From Telluria mixta (GTDB lineage: Bacteria; Pseudomonadota; Gammaproteobacteria; Burkholderiales; Burkholderiaceae_D), in the NCBI RefSeq assembly GCF_029223865.1, contig NZ_CP119520.1:5890001-5954000 (forward strand): 64,000 nucleotides of DNA, written 5' to 3'. Shown piece after piece: positions 36,905 through 46,224 of the stretch. The position numbers and the translations under genes were made by a program. Under the pieces are notes generated by a model. The model saw nothing but the letters and a program-made list of their open reading frames with translations, had not been told where the DNA came from and did not search any database. The first letter of the stretch is position 1. Every line of letters begins with the position of its first letter.

Positions 36905-36946
36905 TTGCACCAGTAATATATTAGGCATACCATCCTGATATATCAG
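36905..36946 (+). promoter_or_regulatory. promoter and palindromic operators of the galacturonate operon
   Basis: TTGCAC (36905-36910) and TACCAT (36928-36933) are 17 bp apart. A palindrome TAATATATTA (36914-36923) lies in the spacer, and a second, CTGATATATCAG (36935-36946), lies where transcription should begin. Their centres are 22 bp apart, about two helix turns. This is the expected layout for repression by a dimeric GntR-type regulator, and such a gene closes the operon. Confidence 0.6.
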
Positions 36947-36972
36947 ATCAGCCACCCAAGGAGCAACACGCT

Positions 36973-38367
36973 ATGACCGCCTTCATGGACCAGGATTTCC
37001 TCCTCACCACCGACGTCGCCCGCAAGCTTTATCATGAAGTGGCCGCCGACCTGCCGGTCATCGACTATCACTCGCACCTGCAGCAGGGCGAGATCGCAGA
37101 GCGCAAGAAGTTCCGCAACATCGCCGAGCTGTGGCTGGGCGGCGACCATTACAAATGGCGCCTGATGCGCACGGCCGGCGTGCCGGAGGAGTACTGCACG
37201 GGCGACCGCTCGGACAAGGAAAAATTCCTGGCCTTCTGCAAGGTGCTGCCGCTTGCCATCGGCAACCCGATCTACCACTGGAGCCACCTGGAACTGCGCC
37301 GCATCTTCGGCATCGACCTGGTCATCAACGAGAAGAACGCGGAAGCGATCTGGGAACAGGCGAACGCCAGGCTGGCCGACATGGACACGTGGACCTTCCT
37401 GGAGCAGGCCAAGGTGGAAATCGCCTGCACGACGGACGATCCGGCCGACGACCTGCTGCAGCACGCCGAGATCGCGCAGTCGGCGCTGAAGACCCGCGTG
37501 CTGCCGGCCTACCGTCCGGACAAGGCGATGCGCATCAATAACCCGGGCTTCGAGCAGTATGTCGCGCGCCTGGCGGAAGTCGCCGGTGTGAAGATCGATT
37601 CGTTCACGTCGTTGATCGCCGCGCTGGCCAACCGTGTGGAATACTTCCATGCGCGCGGCGGCCGTATTTCCGACCACGCCATCGACATCCCGCTGCCGAC
37701 CGTGGCCGCCACCCCGGCACAACTGGACGGCCTGTTCGCCAAGCGGATGCGCGGCGAGCTGCTGGGCGACCTCGAACAGGCGCAATACCTGCGCGGCCTG
37801 CTGGAGGCGATCGGGGGCGTCTATGCGAAGTACGACTGGACGATGTGCTTCCACATCGGCGCCATGCGCAACAATAACCAGCGTATGCTGGAAACCCTGG
37901 GTCCGGATACCGGCTTCGATTCGATTTCGGACATGACGACCAGTAACGGCCTCGTGGCGCTGCTGTCCGCGCTTGACTCGCGCAAGCAACTGCCGAAGAC
38001 GATGCTGTTCAACTTGAACCCGGCGATGAACGAAGTGCTTTCGACGATGATCGGCAACTTCCAGGACGGCAGCGTGGCCGGCAAGGTGCAATTCGGCCCG
38101 GCCTGGTGGTTCAACGACCACAAGCTGGGCAACCTGAACCAGATCCTCGCGTTCGGCAATCACTCCGTGCTGGGCATCTTCGTGGGCATGGTGACGGACT
38201 CGCGCAGCTTCGCGTCCTACCCGCGCCACGATTACTTCCGCCGCCTCGTGTGCCGCCAGCTGGGCGAATGGGTCGCCAGCGGCGAGTACCCGGAAGACTA
38301 CGATGCGCTGGCGACCATCGTGCGCGGCATCTGCTACGAAAACGCCAAGAACTACTTCAAGCTCTGA
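36973..38367 (+). CDS. uxaC: glucuronate/galacturonate isomerase
   Basis: A 464-residue uronate isomerase converting D-galacturonate to D-tagaturonate (and D-glucuronate to D-fructuronate). Typical family blocks are FLLTTDVARKLYHE, the metal-binding VIDYHSHLQQGEIAE, and YHWSHLELRRIFGI. Length agrees with the 470-residue family norm. CAAGGAG precedes the ATG. It is the first gene of uxaC-uxaA-uxaB-exuT-kdgK-gntR and lies 130 bp from a divergent purine permease. Confidence 0.96.
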   Translation: MTAFMDQDFLLTTDVARKLYHEVAADLPVIDYHSHLQQGEIAERKKFRNIAELWLGGDHYKWRLMRTAGVPEEYCTGDRSDKEKFLAFCKVLPLAIGNPIYHWSHLELRRIFGIDLVINEKNAEAIWEQANARLADMDTWTFLEQAKVEIACTTDDPADDLLQHAEIAQSALKTRVLPAYRPDKAMRINNPGFEQYVARLAEVAGVKIDSFTSLIAALANRVEYFHARGGRISDHAIDIPLPTVAATPAQLDGLFAKRMRGELLGDLEQAQYLRGLLEAIGGVYAKYDWTMCFHIGAMRNNNQRMLETLGPDTGFDSISDMTTSNGLVALLSALDSRKQLPKTMLFNLNPAMNEVLSTMIGNFQDGSVAGKVQFGPAWWFNDHKLGNLNQILAFGNHSVLGIFVGMVTDSRSFASYPRHDYFRRLVCRQLGEWVASGEYPEDYDALATIVRGICYENAKNYFKL

Positions 38368-38377
38368 TTGGGCAACC

Positions 38378-39976
38378 ATGCAAAAAGTAATCTGCATTCA
38401 CCCGGACGACAGCATGCTGGTCGCCCTGACCGACCTGGCGCCGGGTGACGTCGTGACGTGGAACGGGGAGAACATCCTCGTCTCCACGCCGATCAAGACC
38501 AAGCACAAGCTGGCGCGCCGCGCCTTCGCCGAGGGCGATCTGCTGACCATGTACGGCGTCGTCGTCGGCAAGGCCACGCAGCCGATCCGCAAGGGGGAGG
38601 CCGTCACGACGGACAACCTGGCGCATTACGCGTCCGAGGTCGAGATCGGAGAATCGAAGCCGTATCACTGGACCCCGCCGGACGTGGCCGACCTGCAAGG
38701 CGCGACGTTCGACGGCGTCGTCCGCGCGGACGGCCGCGTCGGCACCGCCAACTACTGGCTGATCTTCCCGCTCGTGTTCTGCGAGAACCGCAACGTGGAA
38801 CACCTGCGCAATGCGCTCGAAGGCCCGCTCGGGTATGCGACCAATGATCTCGCGTCGCTGACGTTCCAGCTGCTGGGCGAGGACATGGAAGCACCGAAGC
38901 CAGTGGTCCGTCCGTTCCCGAACGTGGACGGCGTGCGCATCATCACGCACAACGGCGGCTGCGGCGGCACCCGCGCGGACGCGCGCTCGTTGTGCAAGAT
39001 CCTCGCCGCGTATGCCGACCACCCGAACGTGGCCGGCATCACCGTATTCTCGCTGGGCTGCCAGAACGCACAGATCGGCATGTTCAAGGATGCGCTCGCG
39101 AAGCAGAATCCGCACTTCGACAAGCCCGTGCTGATCTACGAACAGCAGCAATGGGACAGCGAAGAGAAGATGATGAAGGCGGTGCTGCAGGACACCCTGA
39201 CGCACCTGAAGGAAGCGAACAAGGTGCAGCGCCGGCCGATGCCGCTGTCGCACCTGAAGATCGGCGTGAAATGCGGCGGCTCGGACGGCTTTTCCGGCAT
39301 CTCCGCGAACCCGGCGATGGGGTATGTGTCGGATATGGTCGTGGCGGTCGGCGGTTCGTCGATCCTCGCCGAGTTCCCGGAGCTGTGCGGCGTGGAGTCG
39401 TCGCTGATCGAGCGCTGCGTCGAGGACGACGACAAGCGCCGCTTCCTCGGCATGATGCGCGATTTCGAGCAGCGCGCGCTGTCGGTCGGCACGCATTTCG
39501 CCGACAACCCGAGCCCCGGCAATATTCGCGACGGCCTGATCACCGATGCGATGAAGTCGGCCGGCGCCGCGAAGAAGGGCGGTACGTCGCCGATCGTCTC
39601 CGTGCTGGATTACGGCGAGCAGACGGATAAACAGGGCCTCGCGCTGCTGTGCACCCCGGGCGGCGACGTCGAATCCGTCACCGGCATCGTGGCGTCGGGC
39701 GCGAACGTCGTGCTGTTCTCGACGGGCCTCGGCACCCCGACCGGCAACCCGATCGTGCCCGTGCTGAAAATCTCCAGCAACAGCCGCGTGGCCTCGAAGC
39801 TGTCGGACCTGATCGACTACGACTGCGGTCCGATCATCGAAGGCAAGCCGCTGCCCGAGGTGGCGAAAGGCCTGTTCGACATGGTCGTGGCGACGGCGGG
39901 CGGGCAATACAAGTGCAAGGCCGACCGGCTGCAGCAATACGACTTCATCTTCTGGAAACGCGATATCTCGCTGTAA
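38378..39976 (+). CDS. uxaA: altronate dehydratase
   Basis: A 532-residue altronate dehydratase that forms 2-keto-3-deoxygluconate (KDG). It contains both family parts: the small N-terminal SAF domain (MQKVICIHPDDSMLVALTDL) and the large catalytic domain (VRADGRVGTANYWLIFP, THNGGCGGTRADARSLC, TVFSLGCQNAQIG, KCGGSDGFSGISANPA). The cysteines in GGCGG and GCQ probably bind the metal. It starts 10 bp after uxaC. Confidence 0.96.
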   Translation: MQKVICIHPDDSMLVALTDLAPGDVVTWNGENILVSTPIKTKHKLARRAFAEGDLLTMYGVVVGKATQPIRKGEAVTTDNLAHYASEVEIGESKPYHWTPPDVADLQGATFDGVVRADGRVGTANYWLIFPLVFCENRNVEHLRNALEGPLGYATNDLASLTFQLLGEDMEAPKPVVRPFPNVDGVRIITHNGGCGGTRADARSLCKILAAYADHPNVAGITVFSLGCQNAQIGMFKDALAKQNPHFDKPVLIYEQQQWDSEEKMMKAVLQDTLTHLKEANKVQRRPMPLSHLKIGVKCGGSDGFSGISANPAMGYVSDMVVAVGGSSILAEFPELCGVESSLIERCVEDDDKRRFLGMMRDFEQRALSVGTHFADNPSPGNIRDGLITDAMKSAGAAKKGGTSPIVSVLDYGEQTDKQGLALLCTPGGDVESVTGIVASGANVVLFSTGLGTPTGNPIVPVLKISSNSRVASKLSDLIDYDCGPIIEGKPLPEVAKGLFDMVVATAGGQYKCKADRLQQYDFIFWKRDISL

Positions 39977-39986
39977 GGGCAGACCC

Positions 39987-41414
39987 ATGACTCAACTTCG
40001 TCGTACCACTCCGTTCGCATTGCCCGTCAAGATCCTGCAGTTCGGGCAGGGCAACTTCATGCGCGGTTTCTTCGACTGGCAGGTCGACCTGCTGAACGAG
40101 CGCACCGGTTTGAATGCCGGCGTCGTCGTCGTGCGCCCGCGCGGCGGTTCCGCTACGCCGCTGCTCGACGTGCAGGACGGCCTGTTCACCGTGCTCGTGC
40201 GCGGCCTGGACGAGGCAGGGCTGCCGGTCAAGCAGTACCGCAAGGTCGAATGCGTGCAGCGCGAAATCGATCCGGCCACGATGTATGCCGACTACCTGGC
40301 GCAGGCGACCAATCCGGACCTGCGCTTCATCGTCTCCAACACGACGGAGGCGGGCATCGTCGTCAACGACACGGACGGCCAGGCCGACGCGCCGCCGGTG
40401 ACGTTCCCCGCCAAGCTCACGCAACTGCTGTTCGCGCGCTACCAGGCATTTCAAGGCGCGCAGGACAAAGGTCTGATCCTGCTGCCGTGCGAACTGATCG
40501 ACAGGAACGGCGAAGCGTTGAAGAACGCCGTGCTGCACTATGCGCGCCTGTGGGACCTGCCGGCCGGTTTCGCCGCATGGATCGGCGACGCCTGCACGTT
40601 CTGCAATACGCTCGTCGACCGCATCGTCACCGGCTACCCGGCCGCGGACGCCGCGCAGATCGAACAGGAACTCGGCTACGCGGATCCATTCCTCGTCGCG
40701 GCGGAATACTACTACCTGTTCGTGATCCAGGGGCCGGCGTCGGTCGGCGAAGAGCTGAAGCTGGCAGGTGCGGACCTCAACGTGAAGCTGGTCGACGACA
40801 TCACGCCGTACAAGAAGCGCAAGGTCGGCATCCTGAACGGCGGCCACACGACCCTCGTGCCGGTCGCGCTGCTGGCGGGGCTGGAAGCCGTCGGCCCGGC
40901 CGTCGACGATCCGCAGGTGGGCGCGTTCCTGCGTGCCGCCATCGACGACGAGATCATTCCGGCGCTGGAAATGGACCGCGCGGAGCTGGAAGCGTTCGCC
41001 GCCGACGTGCTGCGCCGCTTCCGCAATCCGGCCATCCACCACCGGCTCGCGTCGATCGCGCTGAACAGCTGGAGCAAGTTCGCCGCGCGCGTGCTGCCGC
41101 AACTGCTGCGCTACGCCGAACTGCACGACGGCCGTCTGCCACGCCGCCTCGTCCTCGCGATGGCCGCGACCATGGTGCTGTACCGCGGCGGCGTCATCGA
41201 CCTCGCGGACGATCCGGCGACCCTGGCGTGGTTCCGCGCGGGCTGGGACAAGGTGGCTGGCTCCGAATGGACGCTGGACGACCTGGCCCGCGGCTGGCTC
41301 GCCCACACCGCGCTGTGGGGCAGGGACCTGAACGCAGTCCCGGGCCTCGCGGCGCAGCTGGCTGCGAACCTGCGCGACATCGAACAGCAGGGCATCCGCG
41401 CGCTGCTGGCGTAA
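39987..41414 (+). CDS. uxaB: tagaturonate reductase (altronate oxidoreductase)
   Basis: A 475-residue member of the mannitol dehydrogenase family, reducing tagaturonate to altronate with NADH. The cofactor segment is ILQFGQGNFMRGFFDWQVD, and the catalytic part has VDDITPYKKRKVGILNGGHT, typical of UxaB. Fructuronate reductase (UxuB) is related, but the gene neighbours and these motifs favour UxaB. It starts ten bases after uxaA. Confidence 0.94.
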   Translation: MTQLRRTTPFALPVKILQFGQGNFMRGFFDWQVDLLNERTGLNAGVVVVRPRGGSATPLLDVQDGLFTVLVRGLDEAGLPVKQYRKVECVQREIDPATMYADYLAQATNPDLRFIVSNTTEAGIVVNDTDGQADAPPVTFPAKLTQLLFARYQAFQGAQDKGLILLPCELIDRNGEALKNAVLHYARLWDLPAGFAAWIGDACTFCNTLVDRIVTGYPAADAAQIEQELGYADPFLVAAEYYYLFVIQGPASVGEELKLAGADLNVKLVDDITPYKKRKVGILNGGHTTLVPVALLAGLEAVGPAVDDPQVGAFLRAAIDDEIIPALEMDRAELEAFAADVLRRFRNPAIHHRLASIALNSWSKFAARVLPQLLRYAELHDGRLPRRLVLAMAATMVLYRGGVIDLADDPATLAWFRAGWDKVAGSEWTLDDLARGWLAHTALWGRDLNAVPGLAAQLAANLRDIEQQGIRALLA

Positions 41415-41508
41415 GCCACCGACCATCAACGAAAGAAGAAGCCGCAGGCGCATGCGCCCAGCGGCTCGGGATCTTGCGCGCCTGAAAAATGGCGCCGGAG
41501 GAGACAAC

Positions 41509-42804
41509 ATGAGCAAAATGAAGGGTATGCGCTGGTGGATGGTGGGCCTGGTGACGCTGGGCCTGATCGTCAACTACCTGGCGCGCAACACGCTGTCCGT
41601 CGCGGCGCCGACCATGATGGCCGACCTGCACATCGATACGAAGGAGTATTCGTACATCGTCGTCGCGTGGCAGATCTGCTACGCCGTCATGCAGCCGGTC
41701 GCCGGGTACGTGCTGGACGCGATCGGCACGAAGATCGGCTTCGCCGTGTTCGCGTTCGCGTGGTCGCTGGCCTGCGCCTGCGCCGCGCTGGCAACCGGCT
41801 GGCAGAGCATGGCGTTCTTCCGCGGCCTGCTCGGGCTGACGGAGGCGGCGGGCATACCGGCCGGCGTCAAGGCGACGACGGAATGGTTCCCCGCGAAGGA
41901 ACGGTCGGTTGCCATCGGCTGGTTCAACATCGGCTCGTCGATCGGCGCGCTGTGCGCGCCGCCGCTCGTCGTATGGGCGATCCTGCACGCGGGCTGGAAG
42001 TCGGCGTTCGTCATCGTCGGCGTGCTGGGCATTGCATGGACCCTGCTGTGGGTCGTGTTCTACAAGCACCCGCGCGACCAGAAACTGCTGTCCGATGCGG
42101 AGCGCGACCACATCCTGTCCGGCCAGGAGGCAAAACACCACGACGGCGGCGCGCGGGCGTCGTGGCGCGAGATCGTCAGGAACCGGAATTTCTGGTCGAT
42201 CGCGATCCCGCGCTTCCTGTCCGAGCCGGCCTGGCAGACGTTCAATGCGTGGATCCCGCTGTACATGGCGACGGAGCGCCATATGGACTTGAAGGAGATC
42301 GCGGTATTCGCCTGGCTGCCGTTCCTCGCCGCGGACATCGGCTGCGTGCTGGGCGGCTATTTGTCGCCGTTCGTGCACCGGCATTTCAATGTGTCGCTGT
42401 TCGCGTCACGGAAATGGGTCGTCGTGTTCGGCGCCCTGTGCATGATCGCCCCGGGCTGCATCGGCCTCGTGGCGAGCCCCTATACCGCGATCTTCCTGCT
42501 GTGTATCGGCGGCTTCGCGCACCAGACGCTGTCCGGCGCGCTGTACGCGATCACGTCGGACGTCTTCGGCAAGAACGAAGTGGCGACGGCCACCGGGCTG
42601 GCCGGCATGTCCGGCTACCTGGGCGCGACCTTGTTCACGCTGCTGTTCGGCGTCGTGGTCACGCACGTGGGCTACAGCCCGCTGTTCGTCGTGCTGGCCG
42701 TGTTCGACGTGCTGGCGGCGATCGTCGTGTGGACGCTGGTCCGGGACGGCGGTCCGCGCACGCCCGTCAAAACAGATGCCCCGGCAGTCGCCGGCATCCG
42801 GTAA
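41509..42804 (+). CDS. exuT: hexuronate MFS transporter (ExuT-like)
   Basis: A 431-residue MFS protein of the anion:cation symporter branch. Diagnostic stretches are VNYLARNTLSVAAPTM, YSYIVVAWQICYAVMQP, GLTEAAGIPAGVKATTEWFP and ERSVAIGWFNIGSSIGALCAPP, as in ExuT and related uronate transporters. The ATG has GGAGGAGAC just upstream. Its position in the uxa operon argues for galacturonate or glucuronate import. Confidence 0.9.
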   Translation: MSKMKGMRWWMVGLVTLGLIVNYLARNTLSVAAPTMMADLHIDTKEYSYIVVAWQICYAVMQPVAGYVLDAIGTKIGFAVFAFAWSLACACAALATGWQSMAFFRGLLGLTEAAGIPAGVKATTEWFPAKERSVAIGWFNIGSSIGALCAPPLVVWAILHAGWKSAFVIVGVLGIAWTLLWVVFYKHPRDQKLLSDAERDHILSGQEAKHHDGGARASWREIVRNRNFWSIAIPRFLSEPAWQTFNAWIPLYMATERHMDLKEIAVFAWLPFLAADIGCVLGGYLSPFVHRHFNVSLFASRKWVVVFGALCMIAPGCIGLVASPYTAIFLLCIGGFAHQTLSGALYAITSDVFGKNEVATATGLAGMSGYLGATLFTLLFGVVVTHVGYSPLFVVLAVFDVLAAIVVWTLVRDGGPRTPVKTDAPAVAGIR

Positions 42805-42837
42805 ACTCTACGGGCTACTTCACAACAAGGACACACG

Positions 42838-43785
42838 ATGGGCGCACATACCGTCTACGCGATCGGCGAATGCATGATCGAACTGCAGAAGCACGGCGAG
42901 CAGGACACGCTGGATTACCGCTTCGGCGGCGACACGCTGAACACTGCCGTGTACATGGCCCGCTTGCTCGATCCGGCGGTGGCGAACGTCGCGTACGTAA
43001 CGGGCCTGGGCACGGACGGCATGTCGGCCGAGATGCTGGCGGCGTGGGAGCGCGAAGGCATCGCCACCGCCAGCGTGCTGCGCCTGCCGGACCGCCTGCC
43101 GGGCATCTACATGATCGAGACCGACCCCGACGGCGAGCGCCGCTTCCATTACTGGCGCCGCGATTCCGCCGCGCGCCACTGGATGGCGGCGCCGGGCGCG
43201 GCGCGCGTGCTCGCGCAACTGACCGAGGCGCGCATGGTGTACCTGTCGGGCATCAGCCTCGCGATCCTGTCCCCGCCGGACCGCGACCTGCTGATCGCGA
43301 CCCTGGCCCGTTGCCGCGCGGCGGGCGGCAAGGTCGTCTTCGACAACAACTACCGGCCGCGCCTGTGGGACAGCGCGGACACGGCACGCGACGTCTATGG
43401 CCGCGTGCTGGCCCATGCCGACATCGCGCTCCTGACGCTGGACGACGAGGTCGCGCTGTACGGCCCGGGCGACGCGCGCGACGCGATCGAGCGCACACGA
43501 ACACTGGGCGTGGGCGAGGTGGTCGTGAAGTGCGGCGGCGATCCGGCCGTCGTCTGGCACGACGGCACGGTGCACGAGGTGGCGCCGGAACCCGTGCAGG
43601 ACGTGGTCGACACGACGGCTGCCGGCGACTCGTTCGGCGCCGCCTACATGGCCGCGCGCCTGTCCGGCAAGGGCCCGGAAGACGCGGCGCGCGCCGGGCA
43701 CCGGCTGGCCGGCACGGTGATCCGCCACCGCGGCGCGATCATCCCGCGCGACGCGATGCCGAATTCGCTACACTTCCGGCCATGA
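42838..43785 (+). CDS. kdgK: 2-keto-3-deoxygluconate kinase
   Basis: A 315-residue PfkB-family kinase that phosphorylates KDG to KDPG. Visible motifs are IGECMIELQKHGEQDTLDYR near the N-terminus, FGGDTLNTAVYMARL (sugar contact), and the second PfkB signature DTTAAGDSFGAAYMAARL with the catalytic aspartate. AAGGAC precedes the ATG. The end overlaps the regulator gene in ATGA. The next enzyme, KDPG aldolase, is not encoded in the window. Confidence 0.93.
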   Translation: MGAHTVYAIGECMIELQKHGEQDTLDYRFGGDTLNTAVYMARLLDPAVANVAYVTGLGTDGMSAEMLAAWEREGIATASVLRLPDRLPGIYMIETDPDGERRFHYWRRDSAARHWMAAPGAARVLAQLTEARMVYLSGISLAILSPPDRDLLIATLARCRAAGGKVVFDNNYRPRLWDSADTARDVYGRVLAHADIALLTLDDEVALYGPGDARDAIERTRTLGVGEVVVKCGGDPAVVWHDGTVHEVAPEPVQDVVDTTAAGDSFGAAYMAARLSGKGPEDAARAGHRLAGTVIRHRGAIIPRDAMPNSLHFRP

Positions 43786-44507
43786 ACCACCAAGCCCCAC
43801 CCAATCCCGTGACCGAGGCGGAGAGCGGCCTGAGTGCGTCGCGCCGCGTCTACCTGTGCCTGCGCCGGCGTATCGTCGAGATGGACATGCTGCCCGGCAC
43901 GCGCGTCGTGGAGCGCGACATCGCCGAGGAGTTCGGCACGAGCCGCACTCCCGTGCACGAGGCCGTGCAGCGCCTGGCCGACGAGGGCCTGATCGAGATC
44001 GTGCCGCGCTCGGGCACGTTCGTCGCCCGCATCCCGCTGGACGCGCTGGACGAAGCCAACCTCGTGCGCCACGCGCTGGAGACGGCGATCATCGAAAAGG
44101 CGGCCGCGCGCGTGGGACCGGAGGACATGGCGCGCCTGCGCGCGATCCTGGCCGAGCAGGAGGCGGCCATCACCGCCAACGACTTCGGCACGTTCCACCG
44201 CACGGACGAGCGCTTCCACGCGCTGCTGGCCGAGCTGTCCGGCTATCCGGGCGTGTGGCCGATCATCCAGCAGGCCAAGACGCAGATGGACCGCTACCGC
44301 CAGCTGACCTTGCCGCTGGAAGGCCGCATGGCCGGGGTGCTGGAGGAGCACCGGGCCGTCGTCGATGCCATCGAGGCGCGTGACCCGGCGCGCGCCGTGG
44401 CCGCCATGCGCGAACACCTCGACCACGTCATGCCGGTGCTGGAAATCACCCGCAAGCTGCGGCCGGAATTCTTCACGACCCACCTCGACACCCGCCCCGC
44501 ACGCTGA
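43782..44507 (+). CDS. GntR family regulator (FCD subfamily), likely uronate repressor
   Basis: A 241-residue regulator with an N-terminal winged helix (MLPGTRVVERDIAEEFGTSR followed by TPVHEAVQRLADEGL) and an FCD ligand-binding domain (DEANLVRHALETAIIEKAAA, FHRTDERFHALLAELSGYPG, HRAVVDAIEARDPARAVAAM). FCD regulators bind a metal and an organic acid; ExuR and UxuR belong to this group. As the last gene of the uxa operon it probably binds the palindromes at 36914-36946, released by a uronate or KDG. That target is inference. Confidence 0.9.
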   Translation: MNHQAPPNPVTEAESGLSASRRVYLCLRRRIVEMDMLPGTRVVERDIAEEFGTSRTPVHEAVQRLADEGLIEIVPRSGTFVARIPLDALDEANLVRHALETAIIEKAAARVGPEDMARLRAILAEQEAAITANDFGTFHRTDERFHALLAELSGYPGVWPIIQQAKTQMDRYRQLTLPLEGRMAGVLEEHRAVVDAIEARDPARAVAAMREHLDHVMPVLEITRKLRPEFFTTHLDTRPAR

Positions 44508-44572
44508 CGCGGTTTCGCGATGCGCGACCGATTTGTTACCATGGTGGCTTGTAAACTTTGATGAAGTCAGCC

Positions 44573-45835
44573 ATGCCCAACAACAAGCGCCCGGCCAAGG
44601 GCCCGTCGGCCCAGCCCAACCGGGGATCGGCCAAGCCGGCCAAGCCGGCAAAGCCGGCCAAGGCAGCCAAGCCGGTGGAAGCGGATCCCGAAGAGCTGGC
44701 CCAGAACCTCGTCGACCTGGCGCTCGATATCACCGAGCGCGAAGGCCCCGACGCGGCGACGCTCACCGCGCGCCAGGAAGAACTGGCCGTTCTCGTGCGG
44801 CGCATGCTGCGGCGCAAGCACGACGACGTGCTGTACGGCGCCATCGAAGTGGCGAAATACACGGATCCGGATTGCTGCCGCCTGCTGCGCGAGCGCGTGG
44901 AAGAAGAAGCCGCCACGTACCACGTCCGCGGCGACGACGAGATGGAGCTCGAAATCGACGCCTTCATGATCCCGCTGTTCGTGCACAGCACGGGCGGCCT
45001 CGTGCAGGAAGACGTGTTCCGCGACGACGCCGATTTCGAAGCCCTGATGGACAGTTTCAGGCAATCCGGCCTCGCCAGCGCCGCCACCCGCATCGTGCTC
45101 GTGCGCCACCTGTACGACCTGGACGCCGTCGACCGCATCCGCTACAGCGAGCTGCAGGAGATGCTGCGGGAAGCGGCGCAGGCGATGCGGTCGCGCAAGC
45201 TCGTGGCCACGCCCGCCATCGAGGCCAGCATGCGCCCGTGGGTCGGCGGCGACTACGAAGCGGAAGACGATGCGATGGAACTGCGCTTCCTGCTCGGCTT
45301 TGCGCTGAAACCGGTCGACGATCCGTTCTACAAGATTCCATCCGGCGAGGCGGCCTCGGATGCCTATTTCGAGGGCCGCATGGCGCGCTACCGCATGTGG
45401 GCCGGCAGCGTGTCGCCGCTGCTGCAACGCTGCCTGTCGCGTCATCCGGCCGAGCTCGAACTGAATTTCCTGTACCAGGACCTGTTCTACGGCGCCCTGG
45501 AGCAGGGCGTGGCCGAGCTGTCGATGCTGGCCACGCTGGCCGAGGTCAACCAGAAACTGGAAGAGCAGCAGCGCCCGCCGGACCGCATCAAGGCCGTCGT
45601 CGCACCGCTGGAGGCGAACGGCGAACCGGTGCTGCGCATCAACCTGTACCCGCTGGACGGCGGTGCGCCGCTCGCCTCCATCGACAAGCCGCTCGACCTG
45701 GCTGCGCACCTGGAAGCCGAGCTGGAGGATTTGTGCGACGCACTCGGCACGGTCGGCCTCGACGGCGTATTGCTGGCACGCGGCTTCGATGAGGCCGGCG
45801 AGCCGGAAGACGCGGAACCCTATCTTTCGGCCTAG
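44573..45835 (+). CDS. uncharacterised protein, possibly DUF2863 family
   Basis: A protein of about 420 residues. A Lys/Ala/Pro-rich N-terminal tail with repeated AKPAKP units (about residues 15-36) is followed by an acidic helical and mixed domain with DEMELEIDAFMIPLFVHST, VLVRHLYDLDAVDRIRYSEL and FYKIPSGEAASDAYFEGRMA. It resembles the Burkholderiales-specific DUF2863 proteins, but I cannot confirm the family. There is no signal or membrane segment. Two earlier in-frame starts exist (TTG 44558, ATG 44561); none has a strong ribosome binding site. It has its own terminator. Confidence 0.75.
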   Translation: MPNNKRPAKGPSAQPNRGSAKPAKPAKPAKAAKPVEADPEELAQNLVDLALDITEREGPDAATLTARQEELAVLVRRMLRRKHDDVLYGAIEVAKYTDPDCCRLLRERVEEEAATYHVRGDDEMELEIDAFMIPLFVHSTGGLVQEDVFRDDADFEALMDSFRQSGLASAATRIVLVRHLYDLDAVDRIRYSELQEMLREAAQAMRSRKLVATPAIEASMRPWVGGDYEAEDDAMELRFLLGFALKPVDDPFYKIPSGEAASDAYFEGRMARYRMWAGSVSPLLQRCLSRHPAELELNFLYQDLFYGALEQGVAELSMLATLAEVNQKLEEQQRPPDRIKAVVAPLEANGEPVLRINLYPLDGGAPLASIDKPLDLAAHLEAELEDLCDALGTVGLDGVLLARGFDEAGEPEDAEPYLSA

Positions 45836-45865
45836 GCGTCCTTACCGCCGCCTTACGGTCCCCGG

Positions 45866-45895
45866 CCGCGCCCTCCGGCGCGGTCTTTTCTCTCT
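45866..45895 (+). terminator. Rho-independent terminator
   Basis: CCGCGCC-CTCC-GGCGCGG (45866-45883) is a 7-bp stem with a tetraloop, followed by TCTTTTCTCTCT. It lies 30 bp after the stop of the preceding gene. Confidence 0.85.
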
Positions 45896-45957
45896 CAAAA
45901 CCGCTGTTTTTGCGGCACTGCACACGCCGTCACGCAAGCGCAGATGATGCGATTTCG

Positions 45958-46050
45958 TAGTGCTTTTTCCATTGTCCGCGTAGGAGGGAACCTACATCGT
46001 TGGGCACTATGCCGAGCTCTCCTAGGGAGACCCGGACCGTACGGGCTCCC
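45958..46050 (+). ncRNA. candidate structured RNA element, upstream part
   Basis: This lies in a 389-bp gap before the glycosyltransferase. TAGTGC (45958-45963) can pair with GCACTA (46004-46009), closing an inner hairpin GTAGG/CCTAC (45980-45995). Next, GGGAG-A-CCCG (46025-46034) pairs with CGGG-CTCCC (46042-46050). TCTCC (46018-46022) can instead pair with GGAGA (46026-46030), excluding that hairpin. Alternative pairings like these are typical of cis-regulatory RNA, but no known riboswitch class is recognised. Confidence 0.4.
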
Positions 46051-46119
46051 AGTCATTTCCTGATGTAAATATTGCAATGCATAAATGAAAATATTAAGAA
46101 TTTTGCATGATACGATTCA

Positions 46120-46188
46120 CTGGTCCGGCACCTGATCTGTCGGTGTTTCCAAGAGCACCGACGCATCAGGGTCCGGGCCTGAATCCAG
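46120..46188 (+). ncRNA. candidate structured leader: long imperfect hairpin before the glycosyltransferase gene
   Basis: Nested paired segments, from outside in, are CTGG (46120-46123) with CCAG (46185-46188), CCGG (46125-46128) with CCGG (46173-46176), CCTGAT (46131-46136) with ATCAGG (46165-46170), and GTCGGTG (46139-46145) with CACCGAC (46156-46162), around a 10-base loop. The hairpin ends 36 bp before the start codon. It could be a 5' leader structure or a transcription-stopping element; there is no T run after it. Confidence 0.5.
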
Positions 46189-46224
46189 ATCAACTAGAAC
46201 GCCCCGAGGCGAAAGGAAATCAAC

